Shown one piece after another: positions 36,301 to 48,649 of a DNA stretch of 64,000 bases. The notes under the pieces were generated by a model that was not told the origin of the DNA, searched no databases, and worked only from the letters and a program-made list of their open reading frames with translations. The position numbers and the translations under genes were made by a program. This stretch comes from Odontesthes bonariensis (Eukaryota > Chordata > Actinopteri > Atheriniformes > Atherinopsidae): positions 11,523,339-11,587,338 of the forward strand of contig NC_134515.1 in the NCBI RefSeq assembly GCF_027942865.1, in the 5' to 3' direction. Every line of letters begins with the position of its first letter. Position 1 is the stretch's first letter.

Positions 36301-39300
36301 TGAAGTGAAACAGCAGCCAAAAGCCAAAAACTTGAAAGACCTTCAGAGTGCCTGGAGAAAGCACTTTAAAAGATTACAAGAAAGTCTGGCTGCTTGGAAG
36401 AAAAATATAAAGAAATGAGAGGTGGCAGAAGACTGTTGCACAGTACTGTAGATTGAGAAATACATTGGTAGAACATTATGATCCCATCACTTCCCCTCTC
36501 CAACATATTTTATTGACAGTATATTCAGAAAGTTTTCCGTCACTTAAAAGTTTTCCACATTTTCCTATATTTCCAACTGAGCACCTTGTCTGGAGTCCAT
36601 CTGTGCCCCTGAATTAACTGATAACAATTGCAAGTAAACACAACTGTCAATTTAAGATCTCACAGAAAACTAAGCCGTGAGGTCAATAGAACTGACAGAA
36701 CAGCTGCTAAACAGCATCATGTCAAGGCTCAGATCTGGAGAAGGATACAAAAATGTTTTCTGAAGCCTTTCAAGTGCCCAAAAGCAAAATAGCTTTCACC
36801 TACTTCTTCTCCGAAGGGGCTTTAGAGAACTGAAAATGCACTCACACTCACTAAGGCCCAGTTTAGCTGCAAAACTTCTGCCACTGTGAATGGGAGAAAC
36901 TTCCAAAGGAAAGGTATGCCAAGCTGGGAGGATCATTTCCAAGAGGACTTGAGGCTGCCAAAGGTGCTTTCGTCAGTTGGTAATCGAAGGGTCTGAATAG
37001 TTGTGTAAATGGGATATATCAGTGTTTTACTTTTTTTTGTAAAAGAAATGTATCAAAAACTCAAAAATATGCTTTTGCTCAGACGTTATGGAAAATGTAA
37101 TTGTTTGTATGATGAGGAAAAGGAAATAAATCACATCCATTTTAAGATGAGTCTGAAACATAAAAGAAATCTGGAAAACTTGAAAGGGCCTAAAAACTTT
37201 TCCCCTTAGTTTGAGAGCTTTGGGGTGGTGGCTGTGCATTCTGTCTAACATATACACAAAAACACGCAAAGCAACGCAGAGCAGGAGAATGAAACTGACA
37301 TGATCGTAGATGACAGCAGAGGCTCAGAAGAAAAGAGCTGAAATGAAACGAGTGCACACAATGAAGTCAGTAATGTGACAGATTTTTTTTACAGAACAGC
37401 AGCAAATGATATTGAAGGAGTGTGTATTTAGCAGTAATTTTGCAATCAAATATTGCTTTTACTGACTGATATGTGGATATCTGAATCTTTTTCTCCATAA
37501 CGATATGTATCAACGTCAACATAAAAAAATCCAATGTTGGTTGGGCTCGACTGGCAACTTTCAATCAGACATTTCTGCGATTGCTAAAGGCTGCAAAAAC
37601 AAACAAAAAGACTGCTAACTGCTGTTTTGTTCTCAGTTCTTTTCTGATACAGAGCTGTGGAACATAGCCAATACAAATCCATGCAAAATCATAGAAGACA
37701 TGAAAACAAGATAGCCCACAAAGCCTTAATCAGTTAATTTCTTTAACATGTACACTTTAACATGTAAACTGTATTTAGTTCAGGACTGATGAGCAGATCA
37801 GTGTCAGAATAACAACACAAAATCCTCCATGAAGAGATTCCCAGTTCAACATATCTTACCCCCTTCTTTGAGTGCAGACACTTTGTTGTTTTTCAAGTTT
37901 CCTGAAGATTTAAATGTGTACACAGTCATGTCAATTATGCAACTTAAACTTCACCATTTTTTTTTTTTTTTACTGTGGTAAAATGCTGAAGAAGGAAATC
38001 AAAAATAAAAGCTGCTCCCTTCAATTTGTATCCTACACCCTATCCTCTGGTTCCTGTTCCTGCTTCGCCCAGTCAAGACTAATAAATGCAGTACTTCCTT
38101 TATTTCCTTCCCAAAATAGTGAAACAGGGTCAGGCAGTCTGGTGGACTGTTCCACTATTGTTGTTAAACTTGATAAGGACTCCTTTTCTGAAATAAAGAA
38201 TATGTTTCTCTACTGAATAACATTCACAGGCCACAGTTTTGTACAGCAGTTGCTGCCCTGACCTCAGTTGACACACTGAAGTCATGTGTTCAGTGACTTG
38301 TGAGGCGTTTGATGTATTACGGCCAGACCAGCTTTTTCTGTGTTGTGTTATATTCACTGCACATCTACTCTCACCCTCTGGCTCAAATTGAGATGAAACA
38401 CAAACCATAAGAACCTGAACAAGCAACCTAGAAGCCAGCAGTGAGTGCTGATTTGCAGAGCAAAACATTTGAGGACAAATCTCGGAGGATCCTGAGGGGA
38501 GTCTGGAAGAGTTTAACCTCAAACTGCTAAACAAGGGATTATGATTTTCATTCTGTCTCAGAAACACAGAAGGCTCTATTCAACAAAGTTTAGATTTTGT
38601 CCATATCTTTCTAAACCTGCCTGCAGCTTATCTAAGGCAGTTATGCAATCCCCGCCAGCTGTTTTCTTGATTGACACTTAATGAGAGTTGTGTGGTAAAG
38701 GAAATGACATAAAGCTATCCCTCCGGCTCTGTATCGCAGTGGGTGGCTGGCAATGACTAAAATATGTGAAAGAGCATATTACTGTACGGGGATCCACTCC
38801 GCTGCCTAAGCTAATTCTGGTTATTCATCATCCAGTTTAGCTTTAACTGAACATTAACAGGATTTGATGCCTATAAGTGAGTGATTCTATCTGCTGATGT
38901 CTCACTGATGATACATTTAAAGAGAAACACAGTCTCTGAAAGTGTATAGACAGAGAATACTGATTGAACATATTTTTTAAAGGTATTTCTTCTCATCTAA
39001 CCATCTGGATATCTCCTCTAAAGTACAAACTTCCTCAAAGAGTTGTAGAATATTCCCAGTTTTTCCCCAAATGTACACAATGTCACTAAACCTATTGTAA
39101 AAAAGTTATCAATCATATTCTATTTATTGTAAATTCAGGGGATAAATGTCCCACAAAATAATCACTTGATTTCAGTTCATAGCCTATCAAACTTTCACAT
39201 TTACATCCACAATTTCTGCAATTTGAAGAGAGTGAATAGGAATTAAACAGCCCAAGTGCAGAACCTAGTTTGTTACTGTTAGAAATACATGGGCTTTGAT

Positions 39301-39623
39301 AAGACAATCAGCTAACATTTATAGATTTTGCCTTCCTAATGTGTAGCATGATGGGTAGATGGAGCAAATTCTGCAGTTAAGAATTCTGAATGAAGTTCGC
39401 AATAAAAATTTGGAGACTAGTTGTTTGAAATGATAAATAGCCTCTGAACCAAGTAGCTCTTCCGTGTCATGAAGTGGTCACAGCATACCTCTAACCTCCA
39501 GGAGGGAAACGCTGTGGTTAGTTGCATCCCTGCAAACAGAAGGCTGAGCAGCGCAGCGGCCAGCAGAGGAGCGAAGCTCCCATCACCTCTCCGTAAACTT
39601 CTGAGAGTCCGACAGCACACCAT
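30392..39623 (-). CDS. mmp23: Matrix metalloproteinase 23
   Basis: Eight coding exons on the minus strand: 39623-39489, 34544-34408, 33743-33604, 33150-32983, 32862-32698, 31891-31781, 30796-30670 and 30566-30392 (TGA). They total 1158 bases for 385 residues (human 390), and all phases fit. MMP23 is a type II membrane-anchored metalloproteinase released by furin-type cleavage. Residues 17-39 form the signal anchor. RNKR at 70-73 precedes YTLTP, as in human RRRRYTLTP. The zinc site HEIGHVLGLMH is at 206-216 with the Met-turn at Met224. Six ShK cysteines are at 250, 257, 266, 277, 281 and 284. An Ig-like domain follows, ending YSWRVRVRF (human YSWRVRVRG). There is no cysteine switch, as is normal for MMP23. 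The exon 4 donor appears to be GC rather than GT. Exon 1 is assigned from its hydrophobic anchor, phase and donor; it is the least certain exon. Confidence 0.94.
31718..31742 (+). repeat. Poly-T tract
   Basis: About 25 T in the mmp23 intron just after the ShK exon (downstream on the minus strand, where it reads as poly-A). It could be the tail of a small retroposed insert, but no body is recognisable. Confidence 0.8.
35565..36025 (-). mobile_element. Degraded Tc1-like transposase relic
   Basis: Read on the minus strand it decodes to DAS.PSVDPSTVHQSLI-like text, then AVKKPFLRKGNREKRLSCAKGHKKW, which is typical of Tc1/mariner transposases. It passes directly into a C-terminal piece (KKACQRGFRQC) with the catalytic middle missing. 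Frames are broken. The same family recurs in the other orientation at 47060-47440. It lies in mmp23 intron 1. Confidence 0.7.
36490..37210. mobile_element. Internally deleted Tc1-like element relic
   Basis: The left end (TATTCAGAAAGTTTTCC) and right end (GGGCCTAAAAACTTTTCCCC) are divergent inverted repeats of the kind ending GTATTCAGAC...CTTT in fish Tc1 elements. The interior keeps fragments matching Tc1 coding DNA (CAGATCTGGAGAAGGATACAAAAATG, and TGGGAGAAACTTCCAAAGGA), with many gaps and no open frame. Confidence 0.6.
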
Positions 39624-39950
39624 GGTTGCGATATCACACCTCCAGGAAACAACAATAGGGTTTCGCTCTACGAAGACTAGTTTACCATCAATGCACTTGG
39701 ATACTACTTCTTGGCCATGGCACGCATCATTGGCGTGTTATTTGGATAGCTTCTCAGAGCTGCAGTCCAGCCTGCGGACCGGATAGTGAGAGCAGCGCAG
39801 ACTGCACATCAGCTCCGCTCGGCTCTCTTCCGCACAGCGCGCCTGCCAGCGGGCTGGCTTCACATTTCTGCTGCTGGGGCAGGGGGTCAGTGTCGAGACG
39901 ATCTAATGAAAACCAAACGCGCACTGTCCGTCTCACCACTTGTTGCAACC
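39624..39950 (-). promoter_or_regulatory. Probable mmp23 promoter and 5' UTR
   Basis: Sequence directly upstream of the mmp23 ATG is distinctly richer in CpG and GC at 39740-39910 (for example GCAGCGCAGACTGC and CGCACAGCGCGCC) than its AT-rich surroundings. No TATA box is obvious. Confidence 0.4.
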
Positions 39951-42250
39951 AGAGCTCCTTTAAAGCAGAATCAGATGGGTTATTCAGGACAGGATTTTCA
40001 AGGTTTATGTAATACTGCTGTGAAAAAAAGAAAAGAAAAGCACAGACACTGAGGCAGGGCAGAAAAGACTATGTGACCTATCGAATTACCCAGATTCTAG
40101 TAAAACAATTTAATATGAGTTTCATTTCTGCAAAGTTCAAAAGCTGCCTTGTTGACATGACCACGATACCGTTTTGAACATTAACAAGAACCACCTACAG
40201 TTTGCACTGACTTGGAAAAGTTGATTTAGTTCACAGTGCTGTTAGTCACTGCAGGGTTCAAGGAGATCACAAGTTTGTGGCTTGCTAATAAGGATGCTAT
40301 GAAGTAAAAATAATCTGATATCAGCTCATGCAAGAGCAGAATCCATAATTTCAACATTTCAGGTATCACAATCAAAAAGGATATGAGATCGCTGGGCAGT
40401 GTTTACAGTATGTAAAACCACAGATCAAGCAGGCTCCCAGATTATAACACACTCTTGTTTTACTCATACCCTTTGGAGTCCAAAACATGAGGGCACTGAA
40501 TCGGGTGAAGATATCACAGGCCCTGAAACAGAACCAGGGGGAGTAGAAGTAGAGCCACAGAGGAATTTAATCAAATAGAAACATAGAAATAGAGGAGTGC
40601 AAGAGCTCAGGGCTGATATTTCCCTCTTTTTCTTTTTTAAAGGTGGCAGGATGTTGTAAACAGAAGTTAGAAGAGGAATGTAAACATATTGCATTATTTG
40701 TATAAAGACGTAACCAGGTTTATATATAAAAAGGACAGGAAAAATACTTTTGACCTCCCATCTAATAAAGCATATCACACAACACAGTCTTTCTGGCAGA
40801 AATGATCCTCAAAGGTGTATGTCAGCCACGTGAAAAGATGAAGATCTGCAAAGAATGAACTAATTTCAGAAATAATGGCTCCTGTGACTTTTACACTAAG
40901 ATATAATGCCACAACATCATCATCACATGTAAAGGCCAATTTATGGAAAAACAAGGTATTTCTATTCCAATTTTGTACTTAATGCTTGAGTAAATTTACT
41001 TTGTTACATTCCACCTTTGTTGATACTCTGATAACATTGCATGTGTCAAGTGATTTTTGGGTGCGGTGTGTTGAGATATCTGCTATAAACAGAACTTGTA
41101 TAGAACTCCAAGGGCCATAATTCTAATAAAAATTATGTTATATTTCTGTTAAGAATCTTGGGAAATGACCAATACCAAGTGGAGGCCTAAGGTCAGATCT
41201 GTAATCCAGTCGTGGCATCATATTTGTGTGACATTATGAATGAGCCAGTGGCCTAAAAGGGACTGATTATGTGATCTGTTTCTGCTACTGTACTTAGTTA
41301 AAATCTTACTTCCTTTTTATTCTGATTATACAAGGTCAAGTCAGGACTCCAACTGAAGCATGTTGTAGGGTAGCGATAAACACTAAGCTGTTCTTCTTTT
41401 TTATCTTCAAGTAGCATTCTGACTTGAAATTTCAGGAAGAGTGCAGATGTAACGAACACAACTGCAGTCAGTTTCAGGTTTCTGGTGTTGCTATGACTCA
41501 CTGGCTTGGCTTACAGAACACAGAAATCTAAAAATGTAATCATTAATTATATTATTTCTGTCTATGCTTTAGCAACTGGTGACAAGTCAATAGATAGGTT
41601 TTGAGAATATTATCAGAAAGAATTGATAACTTTTAGCCACAAGGTAGCCAAAAAAAAAAACATGTTGAATTCTTTCCTCTAGATTCTTTAAGTTGCAACC
41701 TGAAACCTTCAATTTCTTTCACATTCACCAGAAGAATTTCTGCTTTCACAGCTCTAGATAGTGGATCATAGGTCAAATATGTACACGGGGGTGTCATTCT
41801 CACCTTATCTATTATTTACAGTAGATAAGTCATCTGAGCATTGTTTCCAAAGATGGCATGCAGAAAAAGTAAACACTGGATCCTTGGCACCATCCAGGAC
41901 CAGGGAGCTACAGTATAACGAAGCGTCTCTGCTTCCGTGCTGAGACTTTTAAATAATCTTGTTTGGTGCATGTGATCAGTGCTGTGAATGGTAACATACA
42001 CACCCTGACTAAAAGGAGGAAATTCAGAATTGAGGTTATGCAGCACACTTGTATCAATGATGTCCAATTCTCCTTGATTGACTCTCAGTTCCAATTCCCC
42101 CAGTTAGCCATACCCCTTAAATCCCTAAATTTTGTGTTAAATAGGTTAGAATAGTGTTCCCCAATTGGAATTTGGACTATCTTTTTTTTTAACCTAGTTA
42201 AATATTTCTGTTAAGACGAAAAAACTGAAGGCGGAACCCATTTGTACGAG
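39951..42250. other. Intergenic stretch between divergent mmp23 and ubiad1, no gene seen
   Basis: AT-rich and without convincing codon structure on either strand. I recognise no repeats. Confidence 0.45.
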
Positions 42251-42259
42251 ATACGATTT

Positions 42260-42468
42260 CTTCGACCACTAATGACGTTACACTCGTGACGGAGGAAATG
42301 GCGCCTGTCAGGTGCAGTAGGGCTTCCAGCGGCCAGCCAGTCACGTACCCTCGGAGTTGACACGTAATATCTCCGTCTGCCTCTACCAGCACCAGGCTCG
42401 GTGTGCTCAGAAATATGTTTGTAAGCGTAGAAAAACAGAGTTTGTGTCGGATACTGGAGACGTAGCAG
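42260..42468 (+). promoter_or_regulatory. Probable ubiad1 promoter and non-coding first exon
   Basis: CpG-containing block with CRE-like words (TGACGTTA near 42273 and CGTGACGG near 42285). It ends in a strong donor, GTAGCAG/GTAAGAGC, at 42468/42469. The next exon begins after TTCCTACAG near 43268 and carries the ATG. Confidence 0.5.
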
Positions 42469-43323
42469 GTAAGAGCTGCTGATGTCAGACATTTCCTCCT
42501 CTCTGTGATCAACATTAGCTCGGCGGCTACCCTGCTAGCTTTAATCCTATAATCTGAGTAGTTAGCCTCAGACCGTTAGTCTTTCCTTGGCTCTGTGCTT
42601 GGTGGCGAGTGTGATGATTTCTCTTGCACGTAGTTGAATTAACATTTGAGTGTTTGTGGTACCGGACAAAATGCCACGTGTACTGTCAAGATTGATAGGT
42701 GGCCAGTACTCTGCTTCAAAACCACCCACGTAAAGTGTCTGACTGCCCACTTAGTTTCAGACTGCAGCAACAGGATTTGTCATGCAATTTATATGCATAC
42801 CTACAATGAAGTAGTTATCTTAAATATGAAATAAATGTTTCCAAATACTCCCTTGAAAGTTTGTAATCATCAGGTTATTTCAAGAAAGTAATCAACTCCG
42901 TATTTGCGATTTGGACAGATTACCGATCGGACCTGTTGGGCACAGATTCTGTAGCCTGAGGAGTCAGTGGGCCTCTTGTCTGAATAAACAGAAGATCTGT
43001 AAGATAAAAAGGGGTCAAATTTTCACAAAGAGACACGGTACGACCAAAACATGACACAAAATGGGAGTACAGTGGGACAAAAGCATGCAAAAGACTTCAG
43101 GGATACCCTAAATTAACAAAAATAATTAAAACAAACAAATGGTGTATAGATATATACACATATTTAACAATATATTTGGACTCTTAATTAACTCATTTTA
43201 ATAGAAAAATTAAACCTTAGCTGCTGTCTTCCTTGTGACCTTACTCGTGTGTTTTTTATTCCTACAGGAACACCGGACAAACACTTGGAAGTTTTGCTGA
43301 AGGTGCAGAGCCCTCGCAGAGGA

Positions 43324-45386
43324 ATGGCTAAAGAGCAGAGGCAAAGCAGGGCAGAAACATTTGTACTGGCTGGATCTAATGGTCATAATGGCCAACAGTG
43401 GCAGACAGGTGTAAATAACTCTGTGCAAAATCACCGTTCTGCCACTGACCTTATGTCGAGGATGGCCCGGGTCTCCTCAGATGTCAGACACAAGTGTGCG
43501 GCCTACGTGCTCGCGCTGAGACCGTGGAGCTTCAGCGCCTCGCTCACGCCTGTGGCCCTTGGCAGCGCCTTGGCGTACAAACTGGAGGGTTCTGTGGACT
43601 TGGTCATCCTGTTGGTGTGCGCCGTTGCTGTCCTTGTCGTCCATGGGGCAGGAAACCTTGTAAACACCTACTATGACTTCTCTAAAGGAATCGACCACAA
43701 GAAGAGTGATGATAGGACTCTAGTGGATGAAATTTTGGCGCCACAAGATGTTGTCATGTTTGGCGCTTTGTTATATTCTTTGGGGTGCTTGTGTGCCACT
43801 CTACTCTACTTCCTGTCTACACTTAGGCTGGAGCACCTAGCCCTTATTTATTTTGGGGGACTCTCCAGCTCTTTTTTATACACAGGAGGTAAGTCGAACA
43901 TAAACCCGAGTTTCTTGAATTGCTGTCTCACTATTAATCAGTCAGCCAAATCAACATAAAAACACACATCTTACTTTAAGCTGCTTTCGGCAGCATTTCA
44001 TGTTGATGACCCTTAAAAAAAGAAAAGAAAAGCACATGATGGCAGGAGCATAGCACAGTCATGCATAGTCATGATCACTCTTGTCATATTTTATTGAAGG
44101 ACAAAAGCTGACTGCAGCTGTATTCCGGCCAATTACCAAACAAATATTTGAAATGGCACTGAATAGAAAAGAGACATCGGGTCCCATTGGTTTGGAGTAA
44201 TTAAACTAAGCTGCGAAGTGCCAACAGATAGTGATAGTAAAGGGCAGCGTTTTGTAATAAACAGAGTAGTGCTTATGAACCAGAGCCACAGTTTCAAGGA
44301 AGAAGGCACAAACAACATGTCACCTTGGTCGCAGGCAAAAGAAAAAGAACAAGGGTTTAGTTCCTCAGAAACTTGTTTCTGTTTGGTTAGTTTGATAGCG
44401 CACAGTATAAGCCATGGTTATTCTCTAGAAGTGGAAACGGCTCATTGTTGATGTGAGTAAAATGTTCATTATGTTGGAACGTGAAGGTATTTTAGTCTCC
44501 CCTTAATGTCAGCGATGTCGCTACTGATGTGATATCTCTGGTAAATGTATAACAGAGATTAGCTTTTATTTGTTGTCACGTTACGGGAAATGCAGGACAG
44601 AGTGAATGTTAAGTTTAAGCCATTCAATGGAACTTAATGTGACAGTTTCACACTCTGCAGCACTGAAGGTTTGAGACCCCAAACTTAAGAGAATGCCATG
44701 CTACCTTCTGGAGGGCTTCTTTAGTCATAGCAGCTTACTATGAAAAGGATTTCAGCCTTTGAGCCTCAGACATTTTTCCACATATTGCAAAATTGCAAAG
44801 TATGAACCAAACTGTGATATTATACCTCTGCACTTTTGGGATTTGTTGACAATTTGTAATCAGTTTAAATTTGGCTCCCTGTTTGCTCTTTTAACCAGGC
44901 ATTGGCTTCAAGTACGTGGCCCTGGGAGACGTAGTAATCCTCATTACCTTCGGCCCTCTGGCAGTCATGTTCGCCCACGCCGTGCAGGTTGGCTACCTCT
45001 CGGTGCTGCCTCTGGTATACGCCGTCCCGCTGGCCCTCAACACAGAAGCTATCCTCCACAGCAACAACACAAGGGACATGGACTCTGACAAGCAAGCGGG
45101 CATCGTCACCCTGGCCATCCTTATAGGCCCCACGCTGTCATACGTCCTCTACAACCTCCTGCTCTTTGCCCCTTATGTGCTCTTTTGCATCCTCGCCACC
45201 CGTTACACCATCAGCATGGCGTTACCTCTGCTCACGCTGCCCATGGCCTTCCCCCTGGAGAAGCAGTTCAGGAGCCGATGCTACGCCAAGATCCCCCAGA
45301 AAACAGCCAAGCTCAACCTCCTTATGGGACTTTTTTATGTGTTTGGGATCATTCTGGCACCTCCGAGCAGCTTGCCATTACTGTGA
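43324..45386 (+). CDS. ubiad1: UbiA prenyltransferase domain-containing protein 1 (menaquinone-4 synthase)
   Basis: Two coding exons, 43324-43888 and 44899-45386 (TGA), 1053 bases for 350 residues (human 338). UBIAD1 transfers a geranylgeranyl group to menadione to make vitamin K2 (MK-4) in ER/Golgi membranes, and it regulates HMG-CoA reductase turnover. The membrane prenyltransferase core begins at [25 protein letters not shown] (residues 61-85). The first Asp-rich motif lies in [14 protein letters not shown] (111-124), and the second is D248-x-D250-x-D252 in NTRDMDSD. The C-terminus [16 protein letters not shown] matches human closely. The ATG at 43324 is the first in its exon. The exon extends in frame upstream to the acceptor, but the residues there do not resemble the family. 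The N-terminal 55 residues are divergent. Confidence 0.97.
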
Positions 45387-45716
45387 TGTAATAGATTTGA
45401 TACTTCAAATTTTCTTTTAATACAGACTAGTTTATTTACTTCTTTGTATTTGTACAAGGCTATCTAAAGGCTTTTGTTGGCTTTAATTTATTTAATTTAT
45501 AAGCTAAATACATTTAGTCAAGATGCTCCTCTGGCATAATGAGGAGGGTGTATTTGGAGTATTAAGCCTTCTACAATGTGTAAATGTAAGGAGTGTCGGT
45601 GTCATATTAAAGGGGCCGGCAACATTTCCATCCTTTGAAGAAGGATGATTACCCTGCAGTTGCCATATTTGTAGTTCTCAAAGACACCATACATTAAATT
45701 GACAGCTAGAAGTATC

Positions 45717-45722
45717 AATAAA
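45717..45722 (+). other. Polyadenylation signal candidate for ubiad1
   Basis: AATAAA about 330 bases after the ubiad1 stop codon. No competing signal of equal quality lies between. Confidence 0.5.
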
Positions 45723-46289
45723 CTATTATTACCCAAACTGAACTTTCTTTATGTCTGTATAGTACATAGAGTTCATTAGTTTAATGACAAACTCAAAAGG
45801 GATGTTAAAACTTGATATATACAAATAGAACGGTTTCATAACATAAAAGAATATCAACACTTTCTTTTCAGATTTAACATCCATTTGAACTGTGGGAAGA
45901 AAAGGGCTGTTGGACACATTACACATTAGTTAGAATATGAACTGTAGAGTTTTTTTTTATTTTTTATCAACCTTGAGTTGTGTGGGCGACCAGGCAGCAG
46001 CTCATCTTCCATTATGCAAACATTTCTCTCTAACTGGTCTATAAAAGACCTGTGTTTTTGCATCCTACATGCTCTCAAAATGAACACAAGTTAAATGAAA
46101 TTTAACCTTTTAATGCAAAATTAGCTTTTTAGGCAAGATTAACATGCCTCTATAAATATTCTGTTCTATGTTCTATAAATATGTCAAATTGAATGCATTA
46201 ATGGATATATATCTATAGATATGTGTGTGTGTATATATATGTATATTTGACAGCTTTTGTATGTATGTATGTATAGATATAGACATCCC

Positions 46290-46680
46290 TTTATGACAAC
46301 AGTGTACCCAATATTCTGATGGCTACTTCCAGCAGGTTAATGCGCCATGTCACAAAGCTCATATCTCAAACTGGTTTCTTGAACATGAAAATGAGTAAAC
46401 TTTTTATTTATTTTTTTTATTAAACCTTTATTTAACCAGATAAAAGACACATTGAGATCAAGACCTCTTTCACAAGGATGACCTGGCCAAGAAAGGCAGC
46501 AACACACCAATGGCCTCCACAGTCACCAGATCTCAATCCAATAGAGCAGCTTTGGGATGTGGTGGAACGGGAGATTGGCTTCATAGATGTGCAGCCGACA
46601 TATCTGCATCAACTGCGTGATGCTATCGTGCCAAGCTGGACCAAAATCTCAGGAATGTTTCCAACACCGTGTACCTGACC
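46290..46680 (+). mobile_element. Tc1-like transposase C-terminal relic, interrupted
   Basis: The DNA reads through the classic Tc1 region: a remnant of the QQDNAPCH segment (TTCCAGCAGGTTAATGCGCC), then NWFLEH-like, then WPPQSPDLNPIEQLWDVVEREI and a LRDAI...WTKIS tail. The SPDLNPIE stretch surrounds the catalytic acidic residue of Tc1 enzymes. Stops and indels make it inactive. A separate AT-rich insertion splits it near 46397-46507. Confidence 0.85.
46397..46507 (+). mobile_element. Nested insertion inside the Tc1 relic
   Basis: About 110 bases interrupt the Tc1 frame between the EH-D/N-E codons and the WPPQSPDLNP codons. The inserted part carries the TTTATTTAACCAG...ATTGAGATCAAGA...CACAAGG...ACCTGGCCAAG...GGCAGCA module also found at 3901-3975. 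It has a T-rich start and no coding potential. Exact edges and target duplication are unclear. Confidence 0.6.
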
Positions 46681-47059
46681 CTTTTTGGAGGTACCTTTTT
46701 TTATTTCATTATTTTTTATTTTCTGTGAAACCACGTAACACTGACCTATGAGTCATTTGAGGAACAGAAGGCACCTTAATGTGAGGGACAAACCAGTGTT
46801 GTGTTTACACATAATAGACAACATATCAAAGAAGCACTTTGTCACCAGCAACCACTTGTAATTTCTTCAGTTGCCACACACACAAAAAAATGCTGAAGAT
46901 AACAGTTTGACAGACATGAAAATAGTATTTTTGCCACAAATTGACACCCAAAGAGCTATTAGCTGGAACTGTGGCATATCTCAGCATGATGTGCAGTGTT
47001 TCCTGAAAAACTTTCTGCAGCTGACACACAGTATCTGAAAGTGATGTATTTAAGAAAGC

Positions 47060-47440
47060 GACTGTTCACTGAAGCCTCATCAGAAATGGGCTCCATGGAA
47101 GGGTGGCTGTCAAGAAGCCATTCTTAAGGAAGGGAAACAGGGAGAAAAGGCTGAGCTGTGCCAAATGACACAAGAAGTGGGCTGAAAATAAGCGACAACA
47201 GGTCTGATGGAGGGATGAATCCTTTCCAGAGCCCGGACCTCAACTTCATTGAAGCAGTGTGGGATCATCTTGACAGAGAACGGAAAAAAAAGGCAGCCAA
47301 AGAAGAGATTTGAAATGTCCTTCAAGAAGCCTGGAGAACTATTCCAGAAGACTACTGAAAGAAATCACAAGAAAGCTTGTCTAAGAGGGTTTAGACAGTG
47401 TTGAAAAATAAAGGTGCTCAGACCAGTTACTTGCCATTTT
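47060..47440 (+). mobile_element. Second Tc1-like transposase relic
   Basis: Decodes in shifting frames to fragments similar to the 35.6-kb relic: KEGKQGEKAELC, then PFQSPDLNFIEAVWDHLDRERK, then a tail ending VLKNKGAQT. The middle of the enzyme is deleted. Orientation is opposite to the 35.6-kb copy. Confidence 0.7.
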
Positions 47441-48649
47441 CCTTAGCAACACGTGAATGAATAAGGAGTGGCTTAAGACTTCAGCACAATACTATTCAAA
47501 ACTGGCACTGACTGGACACATGTCCATAGGACTGGACATGTTCACATTCAAGGGAAGCCTTCAAGCCAGTGTCCCTGACCTTTTGTACCTATTATCACAG
47601 TGTAACATTTTTCGGCTGAAAGCACAAAATGTTCTGCAAACAAACCCTGCTCGAATAAACTAAACCTAAAGCACCACACATCAAGAACAACCCCTTGTGT
47701 GATTAAAAGGAACGTGTCTTGCAGTTTAAATTCATATGAAGAACACTGTTTTGGACTCAAGACAACATGGGTGAAGAAGTGCATAATCATAGAGGATAAA
47801 CGGTTACTCTTTTCAGTTAAAATCATCGTCTCAGTTTCAGTTGAAGGGCAAATTTAGCAACTGGCAAAAACAGAAGAATCTGCGCATTTGTCAGCAGGTG
47901 GCAGTGTTGAACAGCTGTTAGAGCAACACACACAGGCAGCTGTCACATGTTTGTGTGGTCATTATTAAATGCCCTGTCTGTGGGAACACATTTTGTAGTT
48001 CAGCTGTTGGGTGTGATGTTTGATCATATGTACACAGCATGATTTCAAAGGTCAAAAGTCTGTATTTGGGTGACATGTATTTTTTATGAGAACAATTGCC
48101 ATATGGTGCCTCCTTAAAAGCCTTAAAGTAAAAACTTATTTTACTAAAAAGCAGCAGGAACCGACAGAAGCCAGATGATCAAAAAATATCATAGTATTTT
48201 TGTATTCGATGTGTTTTTTTGATGCTATTAGTAGAGTACCCAGCTGTTTATCTGTGGCGTATTTGTTTGTTTCACTTTTTTGAGAACCTTATCTGATATC
48301 TTTGATATATTAGTGACACTGTTTGAGTACATTTAGACTCCAGTGCTTTAATTGGGCATCTGACCTCCTTCTGTAAGCAAACCCTACAGAGGGAGGGCCC
48401 CCCTCCCCATTTTAAAATAAAACACAGCCATGCCAATGATAATGTGAGGTCATTGCAGTCAGAAACGAATGCAATTCCTGCATCTAATTAAGATCACGTG
48501 AAATAAGAAAAAATAAGGGCACCTATCCAGCATAAGATAGAGAAAAGCTGACTGTTGCTGACCTTTTGAAGGTCTCATGACCACCAAGACACAAAGACCA
48601 AGCATACTACTAAAATATTTGGAGACATTGTCACATATATACATACAGA

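Larger units (their letters stand above)
34545..39488 (-). other. mmp23 intron 1 (4.9 kb)
   Basis: Separates the signal-anchor exon from the propeptide/furin exon. Its middle is filled by the Tc1 relics described separately; segment 36230-36480 may be another Tc1 fragment. Elsewhere (34.6-35.4 kb and 37.3-39.4 kb) I see no gene or clear element. Confidence 0.6.

Noticed and set aside
43249-43323. Upstream in-frame Met for ubiad1 at 43249.
   Set aside because: It lies in the intron, before the acceptor TTCCTACAG; the ATG at 43324 is the first within the exon.
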